Of a stretch of DNA of 64,000 nucleotides, positions 1 to 10,076 are shown one piece after another. Each line of letters opens with the position of its first letter. Within the stretch, counting starts at the first letter, position 1. Made by a program: the position numbers and the translations under genes. The notes under the pieces were generated by a model. The model made no database searches, was not told the DNA's origin, and saw nothing but the letters and a program-made list of their open reading frames with translations. The DNA comes from Porphyrobacter sp. GA68 (lineage in GTDB: Bacteria > Pseudomonadota > Alphaproteobacteria > Sphingomonadales > Sphingomonadaceae): positions 744,001 through 808,000 of the forward strand of contig NZ_JAKQYJ010000002.1 of assembly GCF_022605525.1 (NCBI RefSeq). Direction: 5' to 3'.

Positions 1-304
1 TGCCGAAGTAGGTCAGCGCGCAGATGTTGCCGGCCGCGTCCGCCGCCAGCACCCGGTAAGGGCCACGGCCTGAACCGCTGCTCCGATGCTCTGTCGGCGT
101 GAGCGCGACCACGATGTGCTCACCCACCCGGGCTTCGTCCAGATCGCGCACTGCACGCCGGGTCACGAACCGTTCCGGCAGGTGGTAGAGCATGTCCCGC
201 AGGCGCTCCAGACCGAGGCGCGCCAGCGGCTTTTTCAGTTTGGGCCCGACACCCTCCAGCGTCTCCACCTCGGTAAACAGCGGATTGAGAATTGCGGGGC
301 GCAT
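1..304 (-). CDS. recG: ATP-dependent DNA helicase RecG, N-terminal part (cut by window edge)
   Basis: RecG remodels stalled replication forks and branched DNA. Only the first 101 codons lie in the window, read from an ATG at 304 towards the left edge. The translation starts MRPAILNPLFTEVETLEGVG, then runs on as GPKLKKPLARLGLERLRDMLYH and a stretch ending near an RVLA.DAAGN segment. This is the start of the wedge-domain region of RecG: a helix-hairpin-helix-like VGPKLKKPL element, then an HLPERF segment. Helicase motifs would lie beyond the window. It is divergent from sdhE with 55 bp between the starts, an arrangement common in sphingomonads. Identity is inferred from the N-terminal pattern and the neighbourhood. 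Confidence 0.85.
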   Translation of the reverse strand, partial: MRPAILNPLFTEVETLEGVGPKLKKPLARLGLERLRDMLYHLPERFVTRRAVRDLDEARVGEHIVVALTPTEHRSSGSGRGPYRVLAADAAGNICALTYFG

Positions 305-359
305 CGGCGGTCCTGTATACCGGCTTGCACGCGCAAGGCGAGTGCCGTACCGCCGCGCC

Positions 360-620
360 ATGCCTGACCAGACCCGCCTCGCCCGCGCGCGTTTCCGCGC
401 CTGGCACCGTGGCACACGCGAGGCCGATTACATGATCGGCGGCTTCTTCGACCGCTATCATTCCACCTGGTCAATGGACGATCTCGCCTGGTTCGAGGCG
501 CTGCTGGACGCTGACGACGTTGATGCGATGGCATGGGCTCTGGGCACGCAGGAGCCGCCGGAACATCTCATCGGGCCTCAGCTCAAGCTGCTGCAGCAAC
601 TCGACTACGTCACCATCTGA
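360..620 (+). CDS. sdhE: SdhE/YgfY family FAD assembly factor of succinate dehydrogenase
   Basis: SdhE (DUF339) is a small five-helix cytosolic protein that promotes covalent attachment of FAD to the succinate dehydrogenase flavoprotein. The ATG at 360 gives 86 residues, the usual length. An upstream in-frame extension to 192 would run through the recG start and is rejected. Recognisable elements are RARFRAWHRGTREADYMIGGF, which holds the conserved RG.READ-like motif around residues 14-21 (normally RGxxE with the essential Gly and Arg), and WFEALLDADDVDAMAWALG later on. It lies between recG and mfd. Confidence 0.88.
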   Translation: MPDQTRLARARFRAWHRGTREADYMIGGFFDRYHSTWSMDDLAWFEALLDADDVDAMAWALGTQEPPEHLIGPQLKLLQQLDYVTI

Positions 621-681
621 TTACATCCGGTCCCACAGTCCGGGCCGGAAACCTTTTTTCACGTGAGCCGCTGAAACGTTG

Positions 682-3600
682 ATGCCCGACATAGCCCGTA
701 TTCTGTCCGCCAAGGCGCCGCTGACCCTGGCCCGCGTGGTCCGCGGCAGCCAGCCTCTCGTCATGGCCGATCTCGCCCGCGCCGCGCAGCAACGCGCGGT
801 GTTCATCGCGCCGGACGAGGCAGGGATGCGCAGCGTAGCGGATGCGGCAGCTTACTTCGCGCCTGAGCTTGAGATCATAGAGCTTCCGGCATGGGATTGC
901 CTGCCGTTCGACCGCGCCAGCCCTGCGCTGACGATCAGCGCCGAAAGATTATCTGCACTCTACCGCCTCCAGCACAAGGGTTCCGCAAACCAGCTGCTGG
1001 TCACGACGGTGAACGCCGTTCTGCAGCGGGTACTCACCCCGTTCCGCATCCGCGAAGCCGTGCGCGAGTTCAAACCCGGCACAGAGATTGGCCGGGACAG
1101 CCTGGCGGCACTGCTGACCCGGCAAGGTTACAGCCGGGTCGACACAGTGGTCGATGCGGGCGAATACGCGGTGCGCGGATCCATCGTGGACATTTATCCG
1201 TCAGGGCTCGGCAGCGGATTGCGACTGGACTTCTTCGGTGACGAACTGGAATCGCTGCGGCTGTTTGATCCATCTACCCAGATGACAACCGGCACGCTGG
1301 AAAGCCATCTCCTGCTGCCTGCCAGCGAGGCGCTGCTCGATGATGACACGGTGAAGCGCTTCCGCAGCCGCTACCGCGAACAGTTCGGAGCCGTGGCGAC
1401 GCAGGATCCGCTGTACGAGGCGGTGAGCGAAGGTCGCCGCCTGGCGGGCATGGAACACTGGCTGCCACTGTTCGAGGAACGTCTCGCCACGGTGTTCGAC
1501 CACCTGGGTAAGCACGATGTGGTGGTGATTGACCAGGCAGCGGTGCAGGCCGGACGCGACCGCCTGTCCGACATTGCCGATTTTCGAGAGGCCCGTGCAG
1601 CGACAACGGGACAAAAGGCCGGCAGCTATCGCCCGCTCGGCGCGGACGCGCTGTATCTGTCGGAACAGGAGTTCAGCGCTGCGTTGGAGAGCGCCCCGGT
1701 GCACCGCGCCGTCATCTTCGACCAGGCCGAAGGGACCCAGACCGTCGACTTCGGCTTCTCCTCCGCCCGGGAGTTTTCGGCCGAGCGGGGTCGGGGAGAA
1801 AACGTGTACGAGGCCGCGGCCAGCCACCTCAAGGCAGTCGGCCAATCCGGCAAGCGATCCCTGCTCGCCGCCTATTCGCAAGGTTCGCGGGCGCGTCTTG
1901 CCTCCATACTAGGCGAGGCAGGCGCGGACACTGTCGCCGCAGATAGCTGGCAAGAGGCGCTTGGTCTGGCGGCCAAGGGCAAGACTGCCGCCCTTATCCT
2001 GCCGCTTGATACCGGGTTCGCCAATGCCGAACTGGAACTGCTGACCGAGCAGGACATTCTCGGCGACCGCCTGGTGCGTCGGCGCAAGAAGCGCAAGAAT
2101 TCCGACGCTTTCCTCGCGGAGCTGGCGGCGTTGGAGATGGGCGATCTGGTCGTGCACACCGACCACGGGATCGGCAAGTATCTAGGGCTGGAGCCGATCA
2201 AGGTCGGCAAGTCCCAGCATGACTGCGTAATGCTGGAATACCTCAACGGGGACAAGCTCTACATTCCCGTGGAGAACCTGGAGGTGCTGTCCCGCTACGG
2301 CTCCACGGAGGAAGCGGTTCGGCTCGACAAGCTGGGTGGCGAGGCGTGGCAACGCCGCCGCGCGCAACTGAAGGAACGTATTCGCGCCATCGCCGGCGAG
2401 TTGATGCATACGGCCGCCGCCCGCGCCCTGCGCAAGGCAGCGGTGTTGGAGGTCGAGGAAGGGCCGTACGGGCAATTCACCGACCGCTTTCCTTGGGAAG
2501 AGACGGACGATCAGGACCGCGCGATCAGTGATGTGCTGAGCGACCTGGAAGAAGGTCGCCCGATGGACCGCCTTGTGTGCGGGGATGTCGGCTTCGGCAA
2601 GACGGAGGTAGCCTTGCGGGCGGCGTTCGTTGCCGCGATGAACGGTCATCAGGTCGCGGTGATCGCGCCCACCACCCTGCTCGCCCGGCAGCACTATCGC
2701 AACTTTTCGGAACGTTTTGCCGGCTTTCCCCTCAAGGTGGGGCGCTTGTCCCGGCTGGTTCCCGCCAAGGAGGCGAAGGAAACGCGCGAGGGGCTGGCAA
2801 ATGGCGACATCGATATCGTCATCGGCACCCACGCAATCCTGTCCAAATCGACCGCCTTCAAAAATCTCGGTCTGGTCATCGTTGACGAGGAACAGCGGTT
2901 TGGCGTCAGCCACAAGGAGAAGCTCAAGCAGCTGCGCGCAGACGTGCACATGCTGACGCTGACCGCCACACCGATCCCACGCACGCTGCAGATGGCCATG
3001 ACCGGTTTGCGCGAGTTGTCCACCATCCAGACCCCGCCGGTCGACCGGCTGGCGGTGCGTACGTACGTCAGTGAGTGGGACGACGTTATCATGCGCGAGG
3101 CGCTGTTGCGTGAACATCATCGGGGCGGTCAAAGCTTCATCGTGGTGCCGCGCATCGCCGACATGACCCCCATCGAAGAGTGGCTGGGCAAGAATGTACC
3201 GGAGGTAAAGGTCATCACCGCGCACGGTCAGATGGGCGCCAACGAGGTCGAGGACCGCATGGGCGCCTTCTACGAAGGCAAATACGACGTGCTGCTTTCC
3301 ACCACCATCGTGGAAAGCGGTCTCGACATCCCCAGCGCCAACACCATCATCATCCACCGCGCCGACCGGTTCGGCCTGGCACAGCTGTACCAGCTACGCG
3401 GGCGCGTCGGGCGGGCGAAGCTGCGCGCTTACGCCTACCTTACCTGGGAGGCTGGCACTGCACTGTCCGACGTGGCGGAAAAACGTTTGAAAGTGCTGTC
3501 GGATTTGGATTCGCTGGGCGGCGGTTTTCAGCTTGCCAGCCGCGATCTAGACATCCGCGGAGCCGGCAATCTGTTGGGCGACGAGCAGTCCGGCCACATC

Positions 3601-4188
3601 CGCGAAGTCGGGTTCGAGCTTTATCAGTCGATGCTTGAGGATGCGATTCTGGCCGTCAAGGCCGGTGAGGCCGGGCTGGAAGCGAGGCGGGAAAGCGTCA
3701 GCCCGCAGATCACCGTCGATGCGCCGATCATGATACCCGACGACTACGTTCCCGATCTGACCGTCAGAATGGCGCTTTACCGGCGGCTGAACGATGCTGC
3801 CGATCCGGCGGAAATCGATGCGTTGGCGGCGGAGATGATCGACCGCTTTGGCCCCTTGCCCGAAGCTACCGCCAATCTGGTCAAACTGCTGGAGATAAAG
3901 GCGCAGGCCATCGTCGCGAACATCGCCAAGATCGACGTCGGAGCGGCGGGAACGCTGGTCACGTTCCACAAGGACGAGTTTGCCGATCCTGCCGGCCTGC
4001 TTGCCTATGTCGAACGCCTTAAAGGCACGGCCAAGCTGCGCCCCGACATGAAACTGGTGATCAACCGTGCCTGGAACGACCCCCAGTCCCGCCTGAACGG
4101 CTTGCTGCAACTCACCAAGGGGTTGAGCGGAATTGTTCGCAAGGCGGCCGCCAAGGGCCAGCCCTCGAAACAGCGCGAGCCGGCCTAA
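682..4188 (+). CDS. mfd: Transcription-repair coupling factor Mfd
   Basis: Mfd displaces RNA polymerase stalled at lesions and recruits UvrA. The protein is 1168 residues from the ATG at 682; an in-frame TTG lies one codon upstream. Order: a UvrB-like damage module in the first ~350 residues; the RNA-polymerase-interacting CarD-like domain from about 488 (VHTDHGIGKYLG, then LEYLNGDKLYIP); the RecG-like translocase with Walker A GDVGFGKTE at 634-642 and the DEEQ box at 735-738, followed by RFGVSHKEKLK; TATPIPRTLQMAM and QLRGRVGR helicase motifs; and the C-terminal TRCF domain. Length and all motifs are intact. Its 3' end overlaps the convergent EAL gene by four bases. Confidence 0.98.
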   Translation: MPDIARILSAKAPLTLARVVRGSQPLVMADLARAAQQRAVFIAPDEAGMRSVADAAAYFAPELEIIELPAWDCLPFDRASPALTISAERLSALYRLQHKGSANQLLVTTVNAVLQRVLTPFRIREAVREFKPGTEIGRDSLAALLTRQGYSRVDTVVDAGEYAVRGSIVDIYPSGLGSGLRLDFFGDELESLRLFDPSTQMTTGTLESHLLLPASEALLDDDTVKRFRSRYREQFGAVATQDPLYEAVSEGRRLAGMEHWLPLFEERLATVFDHLGKHDVVVIDQAAVQAGRDRLSDIADFREARAATTGQKAGSYRPLGADALYLSEQEFSAALESAPVHRAVIFDQAEGTQTVDFGFSSAREFSAERGRGENVYEAAASHLKAVGQSGKRSLLAAYSQGSRARLASILGEAGADTVAADSWQEALGLAAKGKTAALILPLDTGFANAELELLTEQDILGDRLVRRRKKRKNSDAFLAELAALEMGDLVVHTDHGIGKYLGLEPIKVGKSQHDCVMLEYLNGDKLYIPVENLEVLSRYGSTEEAVRLDKLGGEAWQRRRAQLKERIRAIAGELMHTAAARALRKAAVLEVEEGPYGQFTDRFPWEETDDQDRAISDVLSDLEEGRPMDRLVCGDVGFGKTEVALRAAFVAAMNGHQVAVIAPTTLLARQHYRNFSERFAGFPLKVGRLSRLVPAKEAKETREGLANGDIDIVIGTHAILSKSTAFKNLGLVIVDEEQRFGVSHKEKLKQLRADVHMLTLTATPIPRTLQMAMTGLRELSTIQTPPVDRLAVRTYVSEWDDVIMREALLREHHRGGQSFIVVPRIADMTPIEEWLGKNVPEVKVITAHGQMGANEVEDRMGAFYEGKYDVLLSTTIVESGLDIPSANTIIIHRADRFGLAQLYQLRGRVGRAKLRAYAYLTWEAGTALSDVAEKRLKVLSDLDSLGGGFQLASRDLDIRGAGNLLGDEQSGHIREVGFELYQSMLEDAILAVKAGEAGLEARRESVSPQITVDAPIMIPDDYVPDLTVRMALYRRLNDAADPAEIDALAAEMIDRFGPLPEATANLVKLLEIKAQAIVANIAKIDVGAAGTLVTFHKDEFADPAGLLAYVERLKGTAKLRPDMKLVINRAWNDPQSRLNGLLQLTKGLSGIVRKAAAKGQPSKQREPA

Positions 4189-5507
4189 ACGCTGGCTGCC
4201 GCCAGTTTGACGAACGTTTGCCCATCCACCGGGCCGGAACCCAGAAAGCCCTGGTAGTACACGCAGCCCTCGGCGGCGGCGAGCGCGCGCTGCTCCTCGT
4301 TTTCCACACCTTCGACCATCACGTCGAGGCTGAGCGCTTTGGCCATGGCGATGATGCCGCGCAGCACTGCCAGATCGCGCGCATCTTCAACAACGCCATC
4401 GATCATGGCGCGGTCCAGCTTCAGCAGACCGAGCGGCAAAAGTTTGAGGTAGCGGAAGTTGCAGAAGCCGGCGCCAAAATCGTCAAGTGCGATGCAGACA
4501 CCTTGCGCGCTTAGCCTCGCCAGTGATGCGCTAACCTCGGCGATGTCGCCCAACAGGCTTTCCTCGGTGATCTCTACCGTCAGGCGGTGCAGCGGAAAAC
4601 GCGCAGCGCTGGCCAGGCGAACCAGTTCGTCTCCGAAGCTGCCAGCGGCCAGGTCGCCGGCAGTGGCATTGACCGACAGGCGCATCTGGCCTGCCCAACC
4701 GGCCGCCTCCCGCAGTGCAAGAGCAATGATGTGCCGCGACAAGTGAGCGCCGAAGTTGATCCGTTCTGCCACGGCAAACAGAGTTGCGGCACCCAGTTGG
4801 CCGGCCTCGCGATGGTTCCACCGGGCCAACGCCTCTGCCCCGATCAGACGTCCATCGCGGCAAGAATACTGAGGCTGAAAAACAACACTGATCTCATTTC
4901 GATCGAGGGCGGAGAGAAGGTCGGTTTCCAGCTGGCGCCTTACCGCGCCGAACAGGCCGGACTCTCCCCCCACCCATGCTGTTCGCGCGGCACCAGCCTC
5001 TTTCAGGCGGTTCAACCCTTCGGCCAGCTTGTCTAGCAGATCCGCCGGTGCCTCTTGCCAGCCCGCCCGCGCCAGCACCACACGCGGCCATAACCGGATG
5101 CTGGCCGTGTTCTCGCCAGCCTGATGCGGCCTTGCCAGCAGATCGGCCAGCGCCTCGGCCAGCCATTGCCATTTCTTGCGGCTGGTATCCCCCTGCACCG
5201 CGACCAGAAAACTGCTGCCGCCAAGGCGGGCCAGAAGCACGGGACGCCCCGCGAACTCTTCTGCCGCGAACCATGCTATCCTGCGCGCGGTTTCCATCAG
5301 GATCGCATCGCCAGCCTTGCGGCCAAAGGCAGTATTGAGCGCGCCGAACTCTCCCAGAGCGATCAGCATCGCCTGAACATTTCCCCCGTCGACCGCCTGC
5401 CACTGTCCCAGCTTCGTTCTGGCCTGCACCTCGTCAAGAAGTCCGGTCAAGCTGTCTGCAGCACCCATGGGCCCGGTTGGCTGCGCGGCGGAAGGCGCCG
5501 GGATCAT
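4185..5507 (-). CDS. EAL-domain cyclic-di-GMP phosphodiesterase with a degenerate GGDEF domain
   Basis: Predicted to hydrolyse cyclic-di-GMP. Taken from the ATG at 5507 the protein has 440 residues; an in-frame TTG at 5564 would add 19. The N-terminal half resembles a diguanylate cyclase domain, but the signature is RLGGSSFLV (residues 94-102) instead of GGDEF, so cyclase activity is not expected. The C-terminal EAL domain looks catalytically complete: GAEALARWNH (catalytic Glu at 215), LSVNAT, VEITEESL, ALDDFGAGFCNF, LKLDRAMI, VEGVEN and YYQGFLGSGP carry the metal- and substrate-binding E/N/E/DD/K/E/Q set. No membrane segment or sensor domain is visible. It overlaps the convergent mfd stop by 4 bp. 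Confidence 0.9.
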   Translation of the reverse strand: MIPAPSAAQPTGPMGAADSLTGLLDEVQARTKLGQWQAVDGGNVQAMLIALGEFGALNTAFGRKAGDAILMETARRIAWFAAEEFAGRPVLLARLGGSSFLVAVQGDTSRKKWQWLAEALADLLARPHQAGENTASIRLWPRVVLARAGWQEAPADLLDKLAEGLNRLKEAGAARTAWVGGESGLFGAVRRQLETDLLSALDRNEISVVFQPQYSCRDGRLIGAEALARWNHREAGQLGAATLFAVAERINFGAHLSRHIIALALREAAGWAGQMRLSVNATAGDLAAGSFGDELVRLASAARFPLHRLTVEITEESLLGDIAEVSASLARLSAQGVCIALDDFGAGFCNFRYLKLLPLGLLKLDRAMIDGVVEDARDLAVLRGIIAMAKALSLDVMVEGVENEEQRALAAAEGCVYYQGFLGSGPVDGQTFVKLAAASV

Positions 5508-5637
5508 GTCCGCCCGCCTGAAAAGGAGCCGCCCTGTCTCATCGGCGCCGTTATTGCCAAACAAGGTCTTGCCGCTTAGTTAAATCGCGCCGAAAGAATG
5601 GCGTGGCAGCACGTCGGCAGCGGGGGATTGGCCGTCA

Positions 5638-6423
5638 ATGACACAGCCGGACTATCACCGCTTGGCGCTGGTCGCGGCGGACACGCCCCGCGCCGCCGAG
5701 GCGGCGGCGTCATTTCGTGCGCTCGCCGAGTGGCACCCGCTGGAAGATGCAGACCTCGTCGTGGTCCTGGGCGGCGACGGGCTGATGCTGCAGACATTGC
5801 ACGCCATGCTCGACCACGGACGGGTTGTTCCCGCCTACGGCGTCAACCTGGGCACGGTCGGCTTTCTGATGAACCGGTACCGCGATGCCGCAAAAACCTT
5901 GCAGCGAATTGGCAAAGCGAAATCAGTCGCGGTCGCACCGCTGGTCACGCAGATCACCACACGCAATGGCCAGCAAGAGACATATTGCGCCATCAACGAA
6001 GTGTCGCTGCTGCGCGAGACGCGTCAGACCGCCAAGATTGCGGTAGAGGTGGATGGCAAGGTGCGCATCCCAGAGCTCGTGTGCGACGGCGTCCTGCTGG
6101 CCACGCCAGCCGGGTCGACCGCCTATAACTACTCGGCCAACGGACCCATCCTGCCGCTGGGATCACGAACGCTGGCGTTGACGCCGATCAGCCCGTTTCG
6201 TCCTCGCCGGTGGCGGGGCGCAATCCTGCCAGACCGTAGTCAGGTGACTTTCCGTGTGCTTGAGCCGGCCAAGCGGCCGGTCTCCGTCGTTGCCGACCAG
6301 AAGGAGGTACGCGATGTGGCCGAAGTCACCCTGGCTGTAGCGGAACGCGACCCGCTCCACCTGCTGTTTGATCCGGGCCACGCCCTGGATGAACGGATCG
6401 TCGCCGAACAGTTCCAGTTTTAA
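5638..6423 (+). CDS. nadK: NAD kinase
   Basis: NadK phosphorylates NAD to NADP in the cytosol. The protein is 261 residues, typical for the shorter alphaproteobacterial form. It carries the defining LGGDGLMLQTLH motif around residues 43-54 (GGDG, with catalytic Asp), NLGTVGFLMN, the CNxVSLLR-like INEVSLLRETRQ, and the conserved TPAGSTAYNYSANGPILPLG block, followed by LTPISPFRPRRW. The start ATG lies 73 bp downstream of the divergent EAL-gene region. The next gene is tRNA-Asn. Confidence 0.96.
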   Translation: MTQPDYHRLALVAADTPRAAEAAASFRALAEWHPLEDADLVVVLGGDGLMLQTLHAMLDHGRVVPAYGVNLGTVGFLMNRYRDAAKTLQRIGKAKSVAVAPLVTQITTRNGQQETYCAINEVSLLRETRQTAKIAVEVDGKVRIPELVCDGVLLATPAGSTAYNYSANGPILPLGSRTLALTPISPFRPRRWRGAILPDRSQVTFRVLEPAKRPVSVVADQKEVRDVAEVTLAVAERDPLHLLFDPGHALDERIVAEQFQF

Positions 6424-6510
6424 TGCCAGAGGGCACACGCCCCCTTGCCAAGCGCCGTTGCCCTTCATATAGCGCCGGCCTGCCCTCCTCCATACCGCTT
6501 GGAGGGCTGC

Positions 6511-6585
6511 TCCCCGATAGCTCAGCGGTAGAGTAGGTGACTGTTAATCACTTGGTCGTTGGTTCGAATCCAACTCGGGGAGCCA
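6511..6585 (+). tRNA. tRNA-Asn (anticodon GTT)
   Basis: A 75-nt cloverleaf can be drawn. The acceptor stem TCCCCGA (6511-6517) pairs with TCGGGGA (6575-6581), followed by discriminator G and an encoded CCA at 6583-6585. The D arm contains GCTCAGCGGTAGAGT. The anticodon arm reads GGTGA-CTGTTAA-TCACT, giving anticodon GTT. The T arm has GGTTCGAATCC. It reads asparagine codons AAC/AAU. Confidence 0.97.
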
Positions 6586-6888
6586 TATTTCTTCTTAGTT
6601 CATCAGATTAGTCATCACCCAGAACGAGCGCCACTCGGCAAGTGTTCGGCGCTCACGTTCCGACGCGCCTGTCCAAAGGACAGCCTAACCCTCACCCTCT
6701 ACTCATTTTCTGAGCGCAGGCTAACCGCTCGACATGACGGAGGAGGCCGAATCCATTCGCCCTCGGAAGCGCCCGGCACAACTTGAGCGGCCGTTGGCTG
6801 CTGCGCGCACGTTACAGCGCTGTCCGCCGACGCGGACAAACCCATGTAAAATCGTCAGCCAGCTCTTCAGTGGCAGATCGCCTGGCGT
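6586..6888. other. Intergenic stretch without a recognisable gene
   Basis: About 300 bp between tRNA-Asn and the 3' end of secA. Base composition looks less GC-rich than the neighbouring genes. Two small hairpins are visible: AGCGCC...GGCGCT in the region 6628-6655 and TGTCCGC-CGAC-GCGGACA at 6821-6838. An open frame beginning at 6734 runs antisense through secA and shows no protein-like features, so it is not called. Nothing else was seen. Confidence 0.5.
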
Positions 6889-6929
6889 GAGCGGCTCCGA
6901 TCCTGGTTTTTCCAGGAATGGAGCCGCTC
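6889..6929 (-). terminator. Two-tier hairpin at the 3' end of secA
   Basis: GAGCGGCTCC (6889-6898) pairs perfectly with GGAGCCGCTC (6920-6929), and an inner stem TCCTGG/CCAGGA (6901-6906 with 6912-6917) closes a five-T loop. It begins five bases beyond the secA stop codon. No strong U-tract follows in the secA direction, so it may protect the mRNA 3' end or assist termination without being a classic intrinsic terminator. Confidence 0.7.
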
Positions 6930-6934
6930 CACGA

Positions 6935-9703
6935 TCATGCCGCAGGCGCTTTTTGCCCCACAGCGCCGTGGCAATGCTTGTACTTGCTGCCCGATCCGCA
7001 CGGGCACGGGGCGTTGCGGCTGACATTCTGCCCGGCGTAGAGATCCTCGACAAAGGCGCCGCCCGGGCCTGCCGCCGCCATGGGACTGCCAGCCAGGGCG
7101 CCGAACAGTTCGGGCCGCCGTTCCGAACCATCACCGTCGTCGCTGTTATCCAGCCCGGTCAGGGGATCGATATGGCCGGTGAGAAACGCCGGCAGATCGG
7201 GCAGAGCCATCCGCGGTTGCGGCTCGGGCAGACGGAAGTCGAGCTTGGCAAGTTCACTTGTGACGTCCTCGCGCATCGACTCGATCATCCGTTCAAAGAG
7301 GATGAACGCTTCCTGCTTGTACTCGTTGATGGGCTGTTTTTGCGCCAACCCTCGCAACCAGATAACCTGACGCAGCGCGTCCAGCGTGGCGAGGTGCTCC
7401 TTCCAGTGGTGGTCGAGGCGGCGAAGCAGCACCGACTTTTCGATCGAGCGCCACAGCGATGGATCGAGCTTCTCGATCTTGGCGTCCATCCGGGTGTCGA
7501 GTTCGGCGTTGATCCGCTCCTCGAACAGGTCCGGTTCGACCTGGTCCTCCTGCATCCAGGCATCGACCGGCATGGTGAGTCCCAGCTTTTCTTCAAGCTG
7601 CTGCTTCAACCCGTCGATATCCCATTGTTCCGGGTAGGACCCGGGCGGGCATGCTGCGGTTACGATGGTCGCAACGGTTTCACGCCGCATGTCGACGACC
7701 GTCTCAGAGACGCTTTCGGCATCCATGATCTCGGAACGCTGCTCGTAGATGACCTTGCGCTGATCGTTCATCACGTTGTCGTATTCAACGACCTGCTTGC
7801 GCACCTCGTAATTGCGCCCTTCGACTTTCTTCTGCGCCGTTTCGATAGCTTTCGAGAGCCATTTGGAACCGATGGCCTCTCCATCCTCAAGAGTGGAGTT
7901 CATCATCTTGGAGAACAGGGTGTCAGGGCCGAAGATGCGCAGCAGATCGTCTTCAAGACACAGGTAGAAGCGCGACAGGCCGGGATCGCCCTGCCGGCCC
8001 GACCGACCGCGCAGCTGGTTATCGATACGGCGCGATTCATGGCGTTCGGTGCCCAGCACGAACAGTCCGCCGGCATCCTTTACCTTCTGGCGTTCTGCCG
8101 CGACTTCTGCCTTGATCCGCTCGACGGCTGCGTCGCGGTCGGGACCGTCGGGCATAGTGCGCAGCTCGTCCTCGATGCGGAACTCGGCATTGCCGCCGAG
8201 TTGGATGTCGGTGCCGCGCCCGGCCATGTTGGTGGCGATGGTGACAGCACCCAGCCTGCCCGCCTGAGCCACGATATGCGCCTCGCGTTCGTGGAAGCGG
8301 GCATTCAAAACCTCGTGCTCGACCCCCTCCTTCTTGAGGAAGCTGGAGAGCAGCTCCGATTTCTCGATGGAGACGGTCCCCACCAGCACCGGCTGGCCGA
8401 TGTCGTTCTTTTCCTTGATCGCCTTGGCGATAGCTTTGAACTTGTCCTGCGTGTCCTTGTAGAACTGGTCGTCCTCGTCGATGCGCTGGACCGGGACGTT
8501 GGTGGGTATCTCCACCACGTTCATCTTGTAGATGTCCCAGAACTCGCTGGCTTCGGTGGCGGCGGTGCCGGTCATGCCCGACAGCTTGGGATACATCCGG
8601 AAATAGTTCTGGAAGGTGATCGACGCCATTGTCTGATTTTCCGGCTCGATCTTCACTCCCTCCTTGGCCTCGACCGCCTGGTGGAGGCCATTGGACCAGC
8701 GGCGACCTTCCATCATCCGGCCGGTGAACTCGTCGATGATGATGATTTTATCGTCCTTGACGATGTAATCGATGTCACGCTTGAACATGACATTGGCCTT
8801 GAGCGCCTGGTCCAGGTGGTGGACGACCTGCGTGTTCTCGACATCGTACAGGTTGGGCGTCTGCAACAACCCGGCCTCATCCAGCATCCGTTCGATGGCG
8901 TCCGTGCCTTCCTCGGTCCAGCTGATATTCTTGGTCTTTTCGTCCGCCTCGTAGAAAGAGGGGTCGACCTGCTTCACGATCTCGTCGATCGAAATATACA
9001 GATCCTGCTTGTCCTCGGTCGGACCGGAAATGATGAGCGGTGTGCGCGCTTCGTCGATGAGGATCGAATCCACTTCGTCCACAATCGCGTGATTGAACGG
9101 CCGGTGGACCATCTGGCTCCGGTCGTGCTTCATGTTGTCGCGCAGATAATCGAAGCCGAACTCGTTGTTCGTCCCGTAGGTTATGTCGGAACCATACGCC
9201 TCGCGCCGTTGCTGCTCGTCCAGGTTCGGCACGATCACGCCGACGCTCAGACCAAGGAACCGGTAAATCTGCCCCATCCATTCAGCGTCGCGGCGCGCGA
9301 GGTAGTCGTTGACGGTTACGACATGGACGCCCTTGCCCTCGATGGCGTTGAGATAGGTGGCAAGCGTCGCCACGAGGGTCTTGCCCTCGCCGGTGCGCAT
9401 TTCCGCGATCTCTCCGCGGTGGAGGACAATGCCGCCGATCAACTGCACATCGAAGTGCCGCATACCCAGTACGCGGACGGACGCCTCCCGCACCGTTGCG
9501 AAGGCTTCGGGAAGAATGTCGTCAAGCTTCTTGCCCCCGGCAAGCTGCTGACGGAATTTGTCCGTCTGCGCTGACAGCTCCTCGTCCGACAGAGCCTGGA
9601 GCTGCGGCTCCAGCGAGTTGATCTGAGCGACGATCTTGCCCAGCGACTTGACGTAGCGTTGGTTGGAGGAACCGAAGATGGATTTAGCGATGGTCTGAAA
9701 CAT
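6935..9703 (-). CDS. secA: Preprotein translocase ATPase SecA
   Basis: SecA drives post-translational export through SecYEG. The chosen ATG at 9703 gives [15 protein letters not shown] and 922 residues; AGGAG lies nine bases upstream, supporting this start over the longer in-frame one at 9751. Visible in order: the nucleotide-binding fold with [13 protein letters not shown] (Walker A), [13 protein letters not shown] (Walker B region), the preprotein cross-linking region, [13 protein letters not shown], the second ATPase lobe with [13 protein letters not shown] and [11 protein letters not shown], the helical scaffold, and a C-terminal zinc finger [17 protein letters not shown], which also binds SecB. 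Complete and normal in length. Confidence 0.98.
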   Translation of the reverse strand: MFQTIAKSIFGSSNQRYVKSLGKIVAQINSLEPQLQALSDEELSAQTDKFRQQLAGGKKLDDILPEAFATVREASVRVLGMRHFDVQLIGGIVLHRGEIAEMRTGEGKTLVATLATYLNAIEGKGVHVVTVNDYLARRDAEWMGQIYRFLGLSVGVIVPNLDEQQRREAYGSDITYGTNNEFGFDYLRDNMKHDRSQMVHRPFNHAIVDEVDSILIDEARTPLIISGPTEDKQDLYISIDEIVKQVDPSFYEADEKTKNISWTEEGTDAIERMLDEAGLLQTPNLYDVENTQVVHHLDQALKANVMFKRDIDYIVKDDKIIIIDEFTGRMMEGRRWSNGLHQAVEAKEGVKIEPENQTMASITFQNYFRMYPKLSGMTGTAATEASEFWDIYKMNVVEIPTNVPVQRIDEDDQFYKDTQDKFKAIAKAIKEKNDIGQPVLVGTVSIEKSELLSSFLKKEGVEHEVLNARFHEREAHIVAQAGRLGAVTIATNMAGRGTDIQLGGNAEFRIEDELRTMPDGPDRDAAVERIKAEVAAERQKVKDAGGLFVLGTERHESRRIDNQLRGRSGRQGDPGLSRFYLCLEDDLLRIFGPDTLFSKMMNSTLEDGEAIGSKWLSKAIETAQKKVEGRNYEVRKQVVEYDNVMNDQRKVIYEQRSEIMDAESVSETVVDMRRETVATIVTAACPPGSYPEQWDIDGLKQQLEEKLGLTMPVDAWMQEDQVEPDLFEERINAELDTRMDAKIEKLDPSLWRSIEKSVLLRRLDHHWKEHLATLDALRQVIWLRGLAQKQPINEYKQEAFILFERMIESMREDVTSELAKLDFRLPEPQPRMALPDLPAFLTGHIDPLTGLDNSDDGDGSERRPELFGALAGSPMAAAGPGGAFVEDLYAGQNVSRNAPCPCGSGSKYKHCHGAVGQKAPAA

Positions 9704-9792
9704 GAAACGGCGCTCCTGGCGCTGAAGAAACGGGAAACGTCCCCCGGCCATCGGGCTGCGGAGAACAAAAAAGCTGCGGCGGGCGTCGGCGC

Positions 9793-10071
9793 CTATTCGT
9801 GCGCGCGGTCAATCCCTAGCAGCACGCAATCAGTCTGCGTCGTCGACTGTCCGGATGCGGCGGGGCGCACACGATCATCGGGCGTTCCGCCAGCAGCGCC
9901 CTGCTGTTCCAGCACGAGAGCGGCCACACCTTGTGCGGCTACGATAGAGGAACATGCCTGCCCCTCGACGGCCGAATGAGCCATGTCCGAGCGGTGCGCC
10001 AGGGCAGGTGTACCGGCGATCGCAAGGCCGGTCAGCAGCGCAAAGCAGGCAAGCAGACGATGGAGCATCAT
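9793..10071 (-). CDS. Small exported hypothetical protein
   Basis: A 92-residue product with a good Sec signal peptide ([20 protein letters not shown], then TPALA with likely cleavage before HRS). The mature part is about 67 residues, Ala/Gly-rich, with two cysteines (GQACSS and QTDCVL) that could form a disulphide in the periplasm. I do not recognise a family. It lies between secA and argJ, transcribed away from argJ, with a plausible promoter whose expected start site falls on the ATG itself (see 10077-10104). Called on signal peptide, orientation and spacing only. Confidence 0.55.
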   Translation of the reverse strand: MMLHRLLACFALLTGLAIAGTPALAHRSDMAHSAVEGQACSSIVAAQGVAALVLEQQGAAGGTPDDRVRPAASGQSTTQTDCVLLGIDRAHE

Positions 10072-10076
10072 GCGCC

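Noticed and set aside
2182-3357. 391-codon open frame antisense to mfd
   Set aside because: Shadow of the helicase domain; no protein features.
6559-6786. 75-codon frame beginning in tRNA-Asn (MVRIQLGEP)
   Set aside because: Starts in the tRNA T arm, a common false call.
6734-9574. 946-codon open frame on the plus strand
   Set aside because: It is antisense to secA. Long antisense frames are expected in high-GC codon-biased genes; the translation has no recognisable motif and no ribosome-binding site.
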